Shown here one piece after another: positions 57,053 to 64,000 of a stretch of 64,000 nucleotides of DNA. Each line of letters opens with the position of its first letter. Positions within the stretch are counted from its first letter, which is position 1. The translations under genes and the position numbers were made by a program. The notes beneath the pieces are model-generated. The model searched no databases, had not been told where the DNA came from, and saw only the letters and a list, made by a program, of their open reading frames with translations. Origin of the DNA: Candidatus Heimdallarchaeota archaeon (GTDB lineage: Archaea > Asgardarchaeota > Heimdallarchaeia > Hodarchaeales > Hodarchaeaceae); the NCBI GenBank assembly GCA_020353515.1, contig CP070695.1, forward strand, positions 4,394,823 to 4,458,822. The letters run 5' to 3'.

Positions 57053-59830
57053 TTATTGCCACGAATTTATTCGGGCTGCTTTTTCAATAAATCCTGCAGA
57101 TAAACTCTTCATACGAGCTTGTAAAAGAATTTGCCGTCCTTCTAAGGTTCGCGTGTAAATAAGCTCCATTTTACCAACATATTTAGCCCAATTTCTACCG
57201 AATTCTTGAGAATACTCTTTATTTGTTGCCAAGATTGTGGGAAGACCCAGATAATCCTGTCGTTTGAAAATTTTTCCCCAAATAGATCTACGTTTCAAGA
57301 GATAGCGGGGATTTTCAATTGGACTCAGAAGCTCCTCAAGGGCATCAAGGAAGATCGATTCCTCTCTTTTAGTGCAATTATGGATGTAGCATCTAACTGC
57401 ACCTAAGTATATTTCATCTTTTTCGGTTTTTATAGTGATTTTCTTAAAGGGTGTTTTAATTTTCCTAATATTACAGAGAGATATCAGCAAAGCATTCGCA
57501 ACCTGATTCATACTACCTTTCAAAGGACCATGTCTCAAAAAGAGCCACATAGCTTTGAGAAAATATGGTAGGAAGATTAAAAATCCAACAAGAATGCCAA
57601 TAAGAACGAGGAGTAAAAGAAAATCCAGCTCACCTTGGAAACGTACCCTGCTTAATCCTCGAATGTAGAGGGTGAGAAAAAATAGCGAACTCATGATTCC
57701 TTGCCAAACAATAGCAGCAATAGTATTTGTAAAGACATAAAAACGGGGTAAACTTGCTGGACTGGATCTAACCCCATGTACAAGTTTATAACCTTTATAA
57801 GATCGCAGGGCTTTCTCCCAGTCATCTACCATCGATTCTCGGTCAACTGCCATTGTCTTGGTCAATTGGTTATAATTTTTTATTTCCTTAGTAGTTATAG
57901 GGGGTTTTTTAATATTCAATCGCTCAAGTCCATTCGAAATAATAGGCTTATCAAAAGCTACTCCGAGAAAACCATTGAAACGTCGCTGTAGAATATGAAA
58001 ATCTCCTCCAATGGCTTTTCGATCAGGAAGAAACCCAATTCTTGCTTTAAATGAAGGTAAATCTAAACACACTAGATGCCAGATATTAGCGGTCTTATTG
58101 GGGGTTGTGGGGTCGATTCTTATGGCTCTACCTCGCATTTGGTTACTCAGCATAAAAGAACCCACAAAAGAAGCTAATATAAGAGAGTTGATCGAAGGAG
58201 CATCCCAACCTTCTCCTAAAAGTGAGGTTGTCCCCACTAAGACATTTAATCCCCCTTCAGTGAATAGTCGGGTAATCAGTTCAACACGCTTCCTTTTATC
58301 AGCACCTTTAAACCTTATATGAAGATAGAATGGATCATGTTTACATTCTGTAATCGTTATTCGATCCAAGGGGATTTCTTCATCCTCTATGATCTGGTTA
58401 AATAGAAATTCGCTTACTCTGGGAATGATTATTATCGACCCAGTCAACACTCCCAATTTTGGTTGAGTTCTTGTCAAATCCGAATTCAAGTAACGACGAA
58501 TTTCTTCAAAAATGGGAATTACTCCTATTTTATTGATCGCAACCGCATCCTCGGGACTCTTTGGTAAGTATTCTTTTCGAATAAAATCTGTCAAAATGAC
58601 CTGTCGTAACGACTCTCCAAGATGGGATGACTCTAAATCCACAATCTCAACTATACACTTTAGCTTAGATAAGCTTTGTTTTAAAATGCGTTCTATTTCT
58701 TCTACACCCTCCAAGTCTACTTTTCTTCTCTCAATCGCCCCCAAGGTTTTTAGTTGATCGTGGATCTGGGATAGGAAAGGGGGAAGATCTTCTAATGAAG
58801 GAAAGGAATTATACAACAAGCCTGTGAATAAAATCTCCAACCATACTAACGAGATTCTGGGTAAATCTTCTGATTCAGAATTTACAATTTTCAGAGTATT
58901 CTTGGGAATTGTCACCTCGATGCTATTAAGATACACAAGCATACTGGAGAAGAAAGCTGGTTCTTCTAAAATGGCCTCTATGTGAGTAGATGGATTAGTA
59001 ATCCATGGATGGAAGTATAAATAATCTCTGAGGGAACCATCGTGATTAATTTCGCTAATAAGATTCCAGATCTTTTTTCTAAAGCGCAAGATTTCTGTTG
59101 ATTCATCATCGGTTGGTGTGGAAAAAAGCACATAATCCTGGTGATAACATAGATTTCTTGCTTTTACAAGCTCAGGAACACTGACTTCAGTATCAGCTGG
59201 ACCACATAACTGGGTATAACGTTCCCATTCTGCTGGTAAAACATCATACGGAGGTGTTGCAGTCAAAGAAACAATGGTACTAGGAGATAAATGCTGAATC
59301 ACTTCCTGTAAGGTCACCCACCAGTTCCTTCGCAGATGATGGGCTTCATCAACAACGATAGTCCTCACATTTTGGCTTTTTAAGAGATCAATTACGTCAA
59401 AATTCCGAGTCGATCGTTTACGGGGTTTTTTTACTTCATCCCCTAGTACTTCATGATCCTCTTTGAGATACATGGCACTATAGAGCCCTTGATACGTGGA
59501 AACGGTTAAAAATCGTGGATCTTTAATGTTATCAGAAATCCAAGATGGTTTCTGTTTATCAGGAATAAAATGAGTTACAAATCGGTCGACCCATTGATTC
59601 TTTATAGCAATTGTAGGTGCAAAAATAATAGTAGGTTTGTTGAGTCGTAAAATGACTTCTAAACCTATTATTGTCTTACCTGATCCAGGTGCTGCCACGA
59701 TATGAAGACGAGAATCATCTAAATACCTTTCTAATTCCAATAAAATTCGTTCTTGATAAGGACGCCATGGATATTGGAATCTCAGATTCGAAGGAAATTG
59801 AGCCATAAAGTCTCCATTCATAGTATTCAC
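57053..59830 (-). CDS. Membrane-spanning SF2 helicase, 925 aa
   Basis: An SF2 helicase core: 'WRPYQERILLEL' (Q-like), Walker A 'AAPGSGKT' (46-53), 'FAPTIAIKNQW', DEAH box at 161-164 ('VVDEAHHLRRNW'), 'SLTATPP', later 'LVGTTSLLGEGWDAPSINSLI' and motif VI 'QMRGRAIRID'. A roughly 250-residue insert separates the two RecA lobes. After the core, two hydrophobic segments (about 700-722 and 735-765) suggest membrane attachment, followed by a basic C-terminal domain of unknown type. GTG 59830 has a strong GGAGGAG site. SF2 helicases with membrane segments are rare; a defence or DNA-uptake role is speculative. The gene is flanked by a 30-bp repeat. Confidence 0.75.
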   Translation of the reverse strand: MNTMNGDFMAQFPSNLRFQYPWRPYQERILLELERYLDDSRLHIVAAPGSGKTIIGLEVILRLNKPTIIFAPTIAIKNQWVDRFVTHFIPDKQKPSWISDNIKDPRFLTVSTYQGLYSAMYLKEDHEVLGDEVKKPRKRSTRNFDVIDLLKSQNVRTIVVDEAHHLRRNWWVTLQEVIQHLSPSTIVSLTATPPYDVLPAEWERYTQLCGPADTEVSVPELVKARNLCYHQDYVLFSTPTDDESTEILRFRKKIWNLISEINHDGSLRDYLYFHPWITNPSTHIEAILEEPAFFSSMLVYLNSIEVTIPKNTLKIVNSESEDLPRISLVWLEILFTGLLYNSFPSLEDLPPFLSQIHDQLKTLGAIERRKVDLEGVEEIERILKQSLSKLKCIVEIVDLESSHLGESLRQVILTDFIRKEYLPKSPEDAVAINKIGVIPIFEEIRRYLNSDLTRTQPKLGVLTGSIIIIPRVSEFLFNQIIEDEEIPLDRITITECKHDPFYLHIRFKGADKRKRVELITRLFTEGGLNVLVGTTSLLGEGWDAPSINSLILASFVGSFMLSNQMRGRAIRIDPTTPNKTANIWHLVCLDLPSFKARIGFLPDRKAIGGDFHILQRRFNGFLGVAFDKPIISNGLERLNIKKPPITTKEIKNYNQLTKTMAVDRESMVDDWEKALRSYKGYKLVHGVRSSPASLPRFYVFTNTIAAIVWQGIMSSLFFLTLYIRGLSRVRFQGELDFLLLLVLIGILVGFLIFLPYFLKAMWLFLRHGPLKGSMNQVANALLISLCNIRKIKTPFKKITIKTEKDEIYLGAVRCYIHNCTKREESIFLDALEELLSPIENPRYLLKRRSIWGKIFKRQDYLGLPTILATNKEYSQEFGRNWAKYVGKMELIYTRTLEGRQILLQARMKSLSAGFIEKAARINSWQ

Positions 59831-60265
59831 TGTAATTTCTCCTCCTCTTTATATATTTAAGCGTTGGAAAAAAACGGTCAGCGGTCTAGAGCTTCTTGAA
59901 ATAATAATTCAAAAATCATTTGAAAAGATGGATTTTGAATTTCTATAGCTCATCCTTAGGAAGGAAACAGTGTTTATATTTTGAGTAATTTTACTTTACC
60001 TTATATAGATGTGATTTGCATCTTAATCTCTGGAAGGATAATTAAACTAATAGAAGGTTCTTTAGTATATGCATATGAGAACTAGAGGATACAAAATCAA
60101 TGGATGACCAAGATTTAAAAATTGGTTGTGAACTTGAATCAACCTTCTGGATAATAAAAATCAAGAAAATAGCAGGATATCTTTAACCACAGGATTAACT
60201 CTATAAATTCAATGACTGAATTTACTAAAAAGGCTTCATGAATTTATATCTGGATTTGTAGGACA
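59831..60265. other. 435-bp intergenic region with a zinc-finger gene fragment
   Basis: It holds the helicase promoter and ribosome site on the minus strand, the second copy of the 30-bp repeat at 59951-59980, and AT-rich DNA before the winged-helix gene. The repeat copy, read on the plus strand, gives 'SSLGRKQCLYFE' and a stop, a broken copy of the tail of the Cys8 zinc protein. No full gene is seen. Confidence 0.6.
59951..59980. repeat. 30-bp direct repeat (29/30), copy 2
   Basis: One mismatch from 57004-57033. It lies 121 bp upstream of the helicase start, so the helicase gene and its promoter are enclosed by the two copies (unit length 2947 bp). Confidence 0.8.
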
Positions 60266-61000
60266 TTGGTAACTTTAACAGATATACTACACCCAACTCG
60301 ATTGAAAATACTGGAGATATTGGGAGAGGGATCTCAGGCTCTTGCTACCATTGCACGAGGTCTTGACCTGTCTAAGCCTGAAATATCACGCCACTTAACA
60401 AGGATGCGGGAACTAAACTTAGTTGAAAAAAAGGATAAAGTTCATCAGTTGACAAATTTAGGTGAAGTTATCCTAAATTTAACCTCACCGATTGAATTTG
60501 TAATTCATAATTATGATTATTTTATGAATCACAAGATCGATCTACCGACTTCTCTCATTCGAGATATTGATTCTCTGATGAATAGTGAGCTGATGTCTGG
60601 AACTGGGTACTTAATGTCTAAAATGGATGAATTTCGTTCAAATATTACCAATGAAGTTAAAATGATGATCGATCAGCCTTTTCCTGGGACTAGTGTCTAT
60701 ATTGAGAAAGCCTTGCTAATTGTTCCTTCGTATGCTAAGTCAGAAAACCTTAATCTAGAAATATTACAAGAATATTGTAAATATTTTGAAATTCGTACAC
60801 TTCCAATCGTTAATCTTACCCTAGGAATTCTTGACCGAAAATATGGTTTCCTATTATTCCCTGATAGAATAATTGGAAAAATTGATTACAATCATGCTTT
60901 TACTGTTGGGGATGAAATGGGATTGGACTTTCTATCAAGAATATGGGATTATTTTTGGGAAAAGGCCAAACTAAGAGTGAAGTCTTCTGAGCAAGTTTAG
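60266..61000 (+). CDS. Winged-helix regulator with C-terminal ligand-type domain (DUF1724-like)
   Basis: About 244 residues. The N-terminal winged helix ('LHPTRLKILEILGEGSQALATIARGLDLSKPEISRHLTRMRELNLV') is followed by a region with 'TSVYIEKALLIVPSYAKSENLN' that resembles the C-terminal domain of DUF1724-type archaeal regulators. The start is probably TTG 60266. It is followed by three genes on the same strand at short distance, so it may regulate them. The ligand is unknown. Confidence 0.7.
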   Translation: MVTLTDILHPTRLKILEILGEGSQALATIARGLDLSKPEISRHLTRMRELNLVEKKDKVHQLTNLGEVILNLTSPIEFVIHNYDYFMNHKIDLPTSLIRDIDSLMNSELMSGTGYLMSKMDEFRSNITNEVKMMIDQPFPGTSVYIEKALLIVPSYAKSENLNLEILQEYCKYFEIRTLPIVNLTLGILDRKYGFLLFPDRIIGKIDYNHAFTVGDEMGLDFLSRIWDYFWEKAKLRVKSSEQV

Positions 61001-61024
61001 CATTTTTAGAAATCATTTCATACT

Positions 61025-61327
61025 TTGAAAAAAGTGCCAAAACTGTCAAAGAAAGTTTTTAATGATGTACTTTTCTCATATTTCCTGCATATGTCAGATA
61101 ATCACCATATCGATTTCACTGTAGTCAAATTGCAAGATGAATCTCCATTTAAAATGGAGATAAATGAAACGAGCTTTTCTTTAACTGCTAATCTTGGAAA
61201 ACTTGTACTTGTTTCATTCTCTGAAGAAATTCTTACACTTCAATTTGACAAAGGACATCTACGAATCGATATGACCTTTGAAGACATCTATCGATATTTT
61301 AACTTAAAGGAAATAAAAAAGGAGTAA
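61025..61327 (+). CDS. Hypothetical protein, 100 aa
   Basis: A soluble protein of unknown family with an alpha-beta pattern: 'NDVLFSYFLHMSDNHHIDFTVVKL' and 'FSLTANLGKLVLVSFSEEILTLQFDKGHLRIDM'. The start is probably TTG 61025. It is 24 bp after the winged-helix gene and 6 bp before the membrane protein gene, so it sits in the same transcript. No metal ligands, signal peptide or catalytic motif is seen. Confidence 0.55.
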   Translation: MKKVPKLSKKVFNDVLFSYFLHMSDNHHIDFTVVKLQDESPFKMEINETSFSLTANLGKLVLVSFSEEILTLQFDKGHLRIDMTFEDIYRYFNLKEIKKE

Positions 61328-61333
61328 TGAATT

Positions 61334-61720
61334 ATGGAAATTAATTGGCATCTTATATTTGTAATAGCGGTCGTGGCTCATGGAATTGGGCACACGCTAG
61401 GGTTAATACACACATTCGGACTAATACATTTGACTGATATACCAACGAATGAATCTTGGTTATTATCCAAGCAACTTAAGTTTGACCAGACACTCATTCA
61501 GATTATTTCTCTTCTGTGGCTTGTCGTTGTGCTGGGGTTTCTTGTCGTAGCGGGAGCTTTCTGGTTTGAGTTAAGTTGGTGGAGAATTCTAGCTGTACCG
61601 ATGATTATCCTCTCGGTAGCATTATTCATAGTATGGTTTAACTCATTTCCTATTAACACACAAATAGGAGCTGCTATAGGAAATATCGTTATCATTATAG
61701 GGCTATTACAGTTCAATTAG
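61334..61720 (+). CDS. Small membrane protein with His-rich first helix, 128 aa
   Basis: Four predicted helices: about residues 5-28, 50-70, 73-95 and 108-126. The first contains 'VAHGIGHTLGLIHTFG', with four His in one membrane helix, which could bind metal or heme. No family name is certain; comparable small 'AHGxGH' membrane proteins are known from databases as uncharacterised. It begins 6 bp after the hypothetical gene and ends 30 bp before the CrtI-like gene. Confidence 0.65.
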   Translation: MEINWHLIFVIAVVAHGIGHTLGLIHTFGLIHLTDIPTNESWLLSKQLKFDQTLIQIISLLWLVVVLGFLVVAGAFWFELSWWRILAVPMIILSVALFIVWFNSFPINTQIGAAIGNIVIIIGLLQFN

Positions 61721-61750
61721 TATAGAATTCCTAAGATAAGATGATGAAAT

Positions 61751-63271
61751 ATGGTAAAAACAGTAATAATAATTGGTGCTGGGATTGCAGGTCTATCTGT
61801 TGGTTGTTACTTACAAATGAATGGGTTTTCTACACAAATATATGAACAGCATAACATCCCAGGAGGTTGCGCTACTTCATGGAATAGAAAGGGATACCAT
61901 ATTGGAGGAAGTATACATGGGCTTGTTGGATCTTCTCCGAGTTCTCCGATGTATAAAATCTGGAATGAGATTGTCGATATGGAAAAGGTTGAATTTCATA
62001 ACTTTAAAAGTCGGATGCGCCTTCATTATAAGGAAAACGGAGATTTTAAACAAATAGATATTCCGTCTAACATAAATGACCTCCAAGACACCCTACTAAA
62101 CATTTCACCTGAAGATAAAAGTGCTATTGATGAATTTATTAACGCAATTCGCTATTTTCAAAAATCGGATATGTTTTCAAAAACAATAAGCAAACCCCGC
62201 GAGTTCTATAACATCTTAGATGTTGTTAAGATGATCCCCCAGTTACCTACCCTTCGTTTCATGAAAAAGTGGTACAAACTTACGGCTAACCAGTATTCGA
62301 AACATTTTTCTAATCCTATTTTACAAAAAATCGTAAAGAATCTCTCTTCTCCAATATTATTTGAAATTCTTGTCCTTGCTGAGATGGATAGAAGAAATTC
62401 TGGATTTCCAATCGAAGGCGCCCTAGAATTTAGCAAAATGATCGAGAAGACATATTTAGAATTAGGTGGGAAAATATTTTACAACAAAAGAGTGGTGGAA
62501 ATTAATGTATCAACATTTCCTCATTCAAAACAAGATTTTGTTACTGGAATTTCTTTACAGAATGGAGAAACCATTAATGTCGATATTGTTATTTCCGCAA
62601 TGGATGGAAAAACCATCATCTATAAAATGTTGAATGGAAAATATCTGAATAATGATATAAAAGAAACTTATGGAAAAACTAAATTAAATCCGTCAAGGAT
62701 TTTTATCTCTCTTGGATTAACAAAACGAATTACGTCTGGGTCAGGAGTTGACAGGATTTTACTAGAAAAACCACTTTTGCTGCCAGATGGAACTGAAATT
62801 AAGGCAATTGATATTCGAATATTTGATTTCAATAGTTTTGCGCCAGAAGGAAAAACCTTGGTAAATGTAGAATTCTCAACACATGAATATGCCTATTGGG
62901 CTGAATTACGTGAGAAAGATAGAGAAATTTACAAAAAGAAAAAACAAATAATAGTAGATACAGTCATTGAAAACATGGAAAAGGTTTTTGGTGAAATAAT
63001 ACAACATGTTGATATGGTAGATGTTGCCACTCCCGCAACTTTCCATAGATATACTAGTAATTGGAAAGGGTCAATTCAAGGTTGGGATAATGAAAACATT
63101 TTTTCACGGAAATTTATTAAAAAAGAGTTACCAAACCTAAAGAATTTCTACATGACTGGACAATGGGTGCAACCTGGAGGAGGAGTCCCAGCAGTTTTTC
63201 TTAATGGCCGAGATTTAGCGAAAATTATCTGTAAACGGGAAAATCAAGAATTTTCCGTTTTTACCTCCTAA
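61751..63271 (+). CDS. Phytoene desaturase/CrtI-like FAD-dependent oxidoreductase
   Basis: This 506-residue protein starts with an FAD-binding loop 'VIIIGAGIAGLSVGCYLQMNGF' (residues 5-26) and then 'EQHNIPGGCATSWNRKGYHIGGSIHG', as in CrtI and carotenoid isomerase relatives. The C-terminal 'GQWVQPGGGVPAVFLNGRDLA' is the second FAD contact of the family. It desaturates, isomerises or oxidises a hydrophobic substrate, perhaps a carotenoid or isoprenoid. It is the last gene in the winged-helix run. Other carotenoid genes are not present here, so the substrate is uncertain. Confidence 0.8.
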   Translation: MVKTVIIIGAGIAGLSVGCYLQMNGFSTQIYEQHNIPGGCATSWNRKGYHIGGSIHGLVGSSPSSPMYKIWNEIVDMEKVEFHNFKSRMRLHYKENGDFKQIDIPSNINDLQDTLLNISPEDKSAIDEFINAIRYFQKSDMFSKTISKPREFYNILDVVKMIPQLPTLRFMKKWYKLTANQYSKHFSNPILQKIVKNLSSPILFEILVLAEMDRRNSGFPIEGALEFSKMIEKTYLELGGKIFYNKRVVEINVSTFPHSKQDFVTGISLQNGETINVDIVISAMDGKTIIYKMLNGKYLNNDIKETYGKTKLNPSRIFISLGLTKRITSGSGVDRILLEKPLLLPDGTEIKAIDIRIFDFNSFAPEGKTLVNVEFSTHEYAYWAELREKDREIYKKKKQIIVDTVIENMEKVFGEIIQHVDMVDVATPATFHRYTSNWKGSIQGWDNENIFSRKFIKKELPNLKNFYMTGQWVQPGGGVPAVFLNGRDLAKIICKRENQEFSVFTS

Positions 63272-63333
63272 TCTTTTGGTTCCTTCCTTTTTTTAGATAA
63301 AATAACAAAGAGAAATGGAACATAAGATCTACT

Positions 63334-64000
63334 TCATAGAATCAGAAAAATGGCTCCAATTACTATGAGTATCATACCAGGTAACCGTTCTTTAATTTCC
63401 TCTTTTAAAATTAATCTAGCTAGGAAGGCAGTTACAAAAACTGATAATAAGGATGCGGGTTCCGCGACTGTTACTTCTAATCCTGCGATAGCAATAAGCA
63501 GCATAACATAAGCCCATCCATTAGCAATACCAGCGAAAATAACAGTCTTGAGATTGTTTTTCAAGGCAAGAAAACCATCAGAATATCGTCTGGTAAAGCA
63601 TGCAATTAGGAAGAAAAATACTCCAGCAAAAAATAGAATGGAGAAAGCATACACTCTTGAATCAATCGTTCTTATAGCATAAGTATCAATTATCCGTCCA
63701 AGTGCTAAGAAGAACGACCCCCCTATCATCAATAGAGATGCCCTTGATGCCTTAATCTTCTGGATTTTTTCAGCAATTTTACCAGGATATAGGAAAAAAA
63801 CCCCAATGAACATTGAAATCCCTCCTAATACTCGAAATACTCCGATATTCTCATCAAGAAAAATGATACTCAATATTAATAACCAGAGTAGAGAGGAATT
63901 ATAGAGAGGAGCAATTAATGAAGCGTCCTCTTCTGATAATGCTTTCACATAAGCAAAAAAGCCAAAAGTGTAAACAATTGAACTGATAAAGGCAAGTTGT
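63334..64000 (-). CDS. EamA (DMT)-family transporter, 5' part beyond window
   Basis: The frame stays open upstream of GTG 63948 to the window edge ('FISSIVYTFGFFAYVKALSEEDAS'), so the gene is truncated; 222 codons are visible. The segment includes eight or so membrane helices with EamA motifs such as 'YNSSLLWLLILSIIFLDENIG', 'PLYNSSL' and the closing 'GLEVTVAEPASLLSVFVTAFLARLILKEEI'. It is a drug/metabolite transporter-type exporter with ten helices when complete. The substrate is unknown. Confidence 0.8.
   Translation of the reverse strand, partial: QLAFISSIVYTFGFFAYVKALSEEDASLIAPLYNSSLLWLLILSIIFLDENIGVFRVLGGISMFIGVFFLYPGKIAEKIQKIKASRASLLMIGGSFFLALGRIIDTYAIRTIDSRVYAFSILFFAGVFFFLIACFTRRYSDGFLALKNNLKTVIFAGIANGWAYVMLLIAIAGLEVTVAEPASLLSVFVTAFLARLILKEEIKERLPGMILIVIGAIFLIL

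Noticed and set aside
1..64000. tRNA and rRNA genes, CRISPR arrays, transposases, integrases with a catalytic domain
   Set aside because: I found no T-loop/acceptor patterns, no regularly spaced repeats and no transposase motifs by eye. A covariance-model search would be needed to exclude an intron-containing tRNA.

Overview
This 64 kb window is AT-rich, archaeal-looking DNA carrying about 55 recognisable genes and no rRNA, tRNA or CRISPR array that I could see. The gene content suggests an archaeon, most plausibly of the Asgard group (Heimdall/Loki-like). Evidence includes a compact OB-fold SSB with an Arg/Gly/Ser tail, split ComD/ComE-type sulfopyruvate decarboxylase subunits, many winged-helix regulators, large secreted beta-helix and protease proteins that end in a Ser/Thr linker, one membrane helix and a basic tail, TPR proteins, a membrane RING-type protein, a ubiquitin-like E1/E2/JAB cassette and a bacterial-type PlsC acyltransferase. 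The Asgard assignment is inference; no phylogenetic marker gene lies in the window.

Layout. 1-6.5 kb: an edge-truncated beta-helix protein, a DUF4332-like protein, ComDE facing a saccharopine-dehydrogenase-like gene, a tiny ferredoxin, and a gingipain-like C25 protease bracketed by a 20-bp direct repeat. 6.3-11.7 kb: a TPR protein, then an apparent operon (minus strand) of JAB/JAMM protease, ThiF/E1-like enzyme and two tandem E2-like proteins. 11.8-17 kb: SDR, ornithine-cyclodeaminase-like enzyme, L-serine dehydratase, MsrA and a flavin reductase. 17-26.6 kb: arsenite methyltransferase divergent from a Cys-Cys-tailed PadR regulator across a perfect inverted repeat; SSB, FKBP, DEAD-box helicase, MBL hydrolase and nitroreductase; then an HgcA-family corrinoid protein fused to a SAM methyltransferase, followed 5 bp later by an HgcB-like ferredoxin. 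27-36.6 kb: radical SAM plus C45-type hydrolase pair, PLP enzyme, haloalkane-dehalogenase-like hydrolase, DinB, Old-Yellow-Enzyme relative, and a TetR-led redox operon. 36.6-50 kb: large secreted proteins (three-module beta-helix, M14 carboxypeptidase, S8 subtilase), a UroD-family methyltransferase, and a winged-helix plus two small membrane proteins operon. 50-64 kb: membrane RING protein, GPH-type transporter, alpha/beta hydrolase, a putative M50-like protease with a membrane-tethered winged-helix factor, PlsC, a coiled-coil Cys8 zinc protein, a membrane-spanning SF2 helicase bracketed by a 30-bp repeat, a small operon of unknowns, a CrtI-like oxidoreductase and an edge-truncated EamA transporter.

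The most notable systems are: (1) the E1-E2-E2-JAB cassette, where the JAB protein carries an added RWD/E2-like domain, the E1 N-terminus resembles an inactive JAB, and no ubiquitin-like modifier is encoded beside it; a separate membrane RING protein lies 39 kb away; (2) the SAM-methyltransferase/HgcA fusion with HgcB, close to arsM, which suggests metal(loid) or corrinoid methyl transfer; (3) a putative intramembrane protease/membrane transcription factor pair; and (4) two minus-strand genes each flanked by 20-30 bp direct repeats next to a plus-strand cysteine-rich small gene, which looks like cassette insertion with site duplication.
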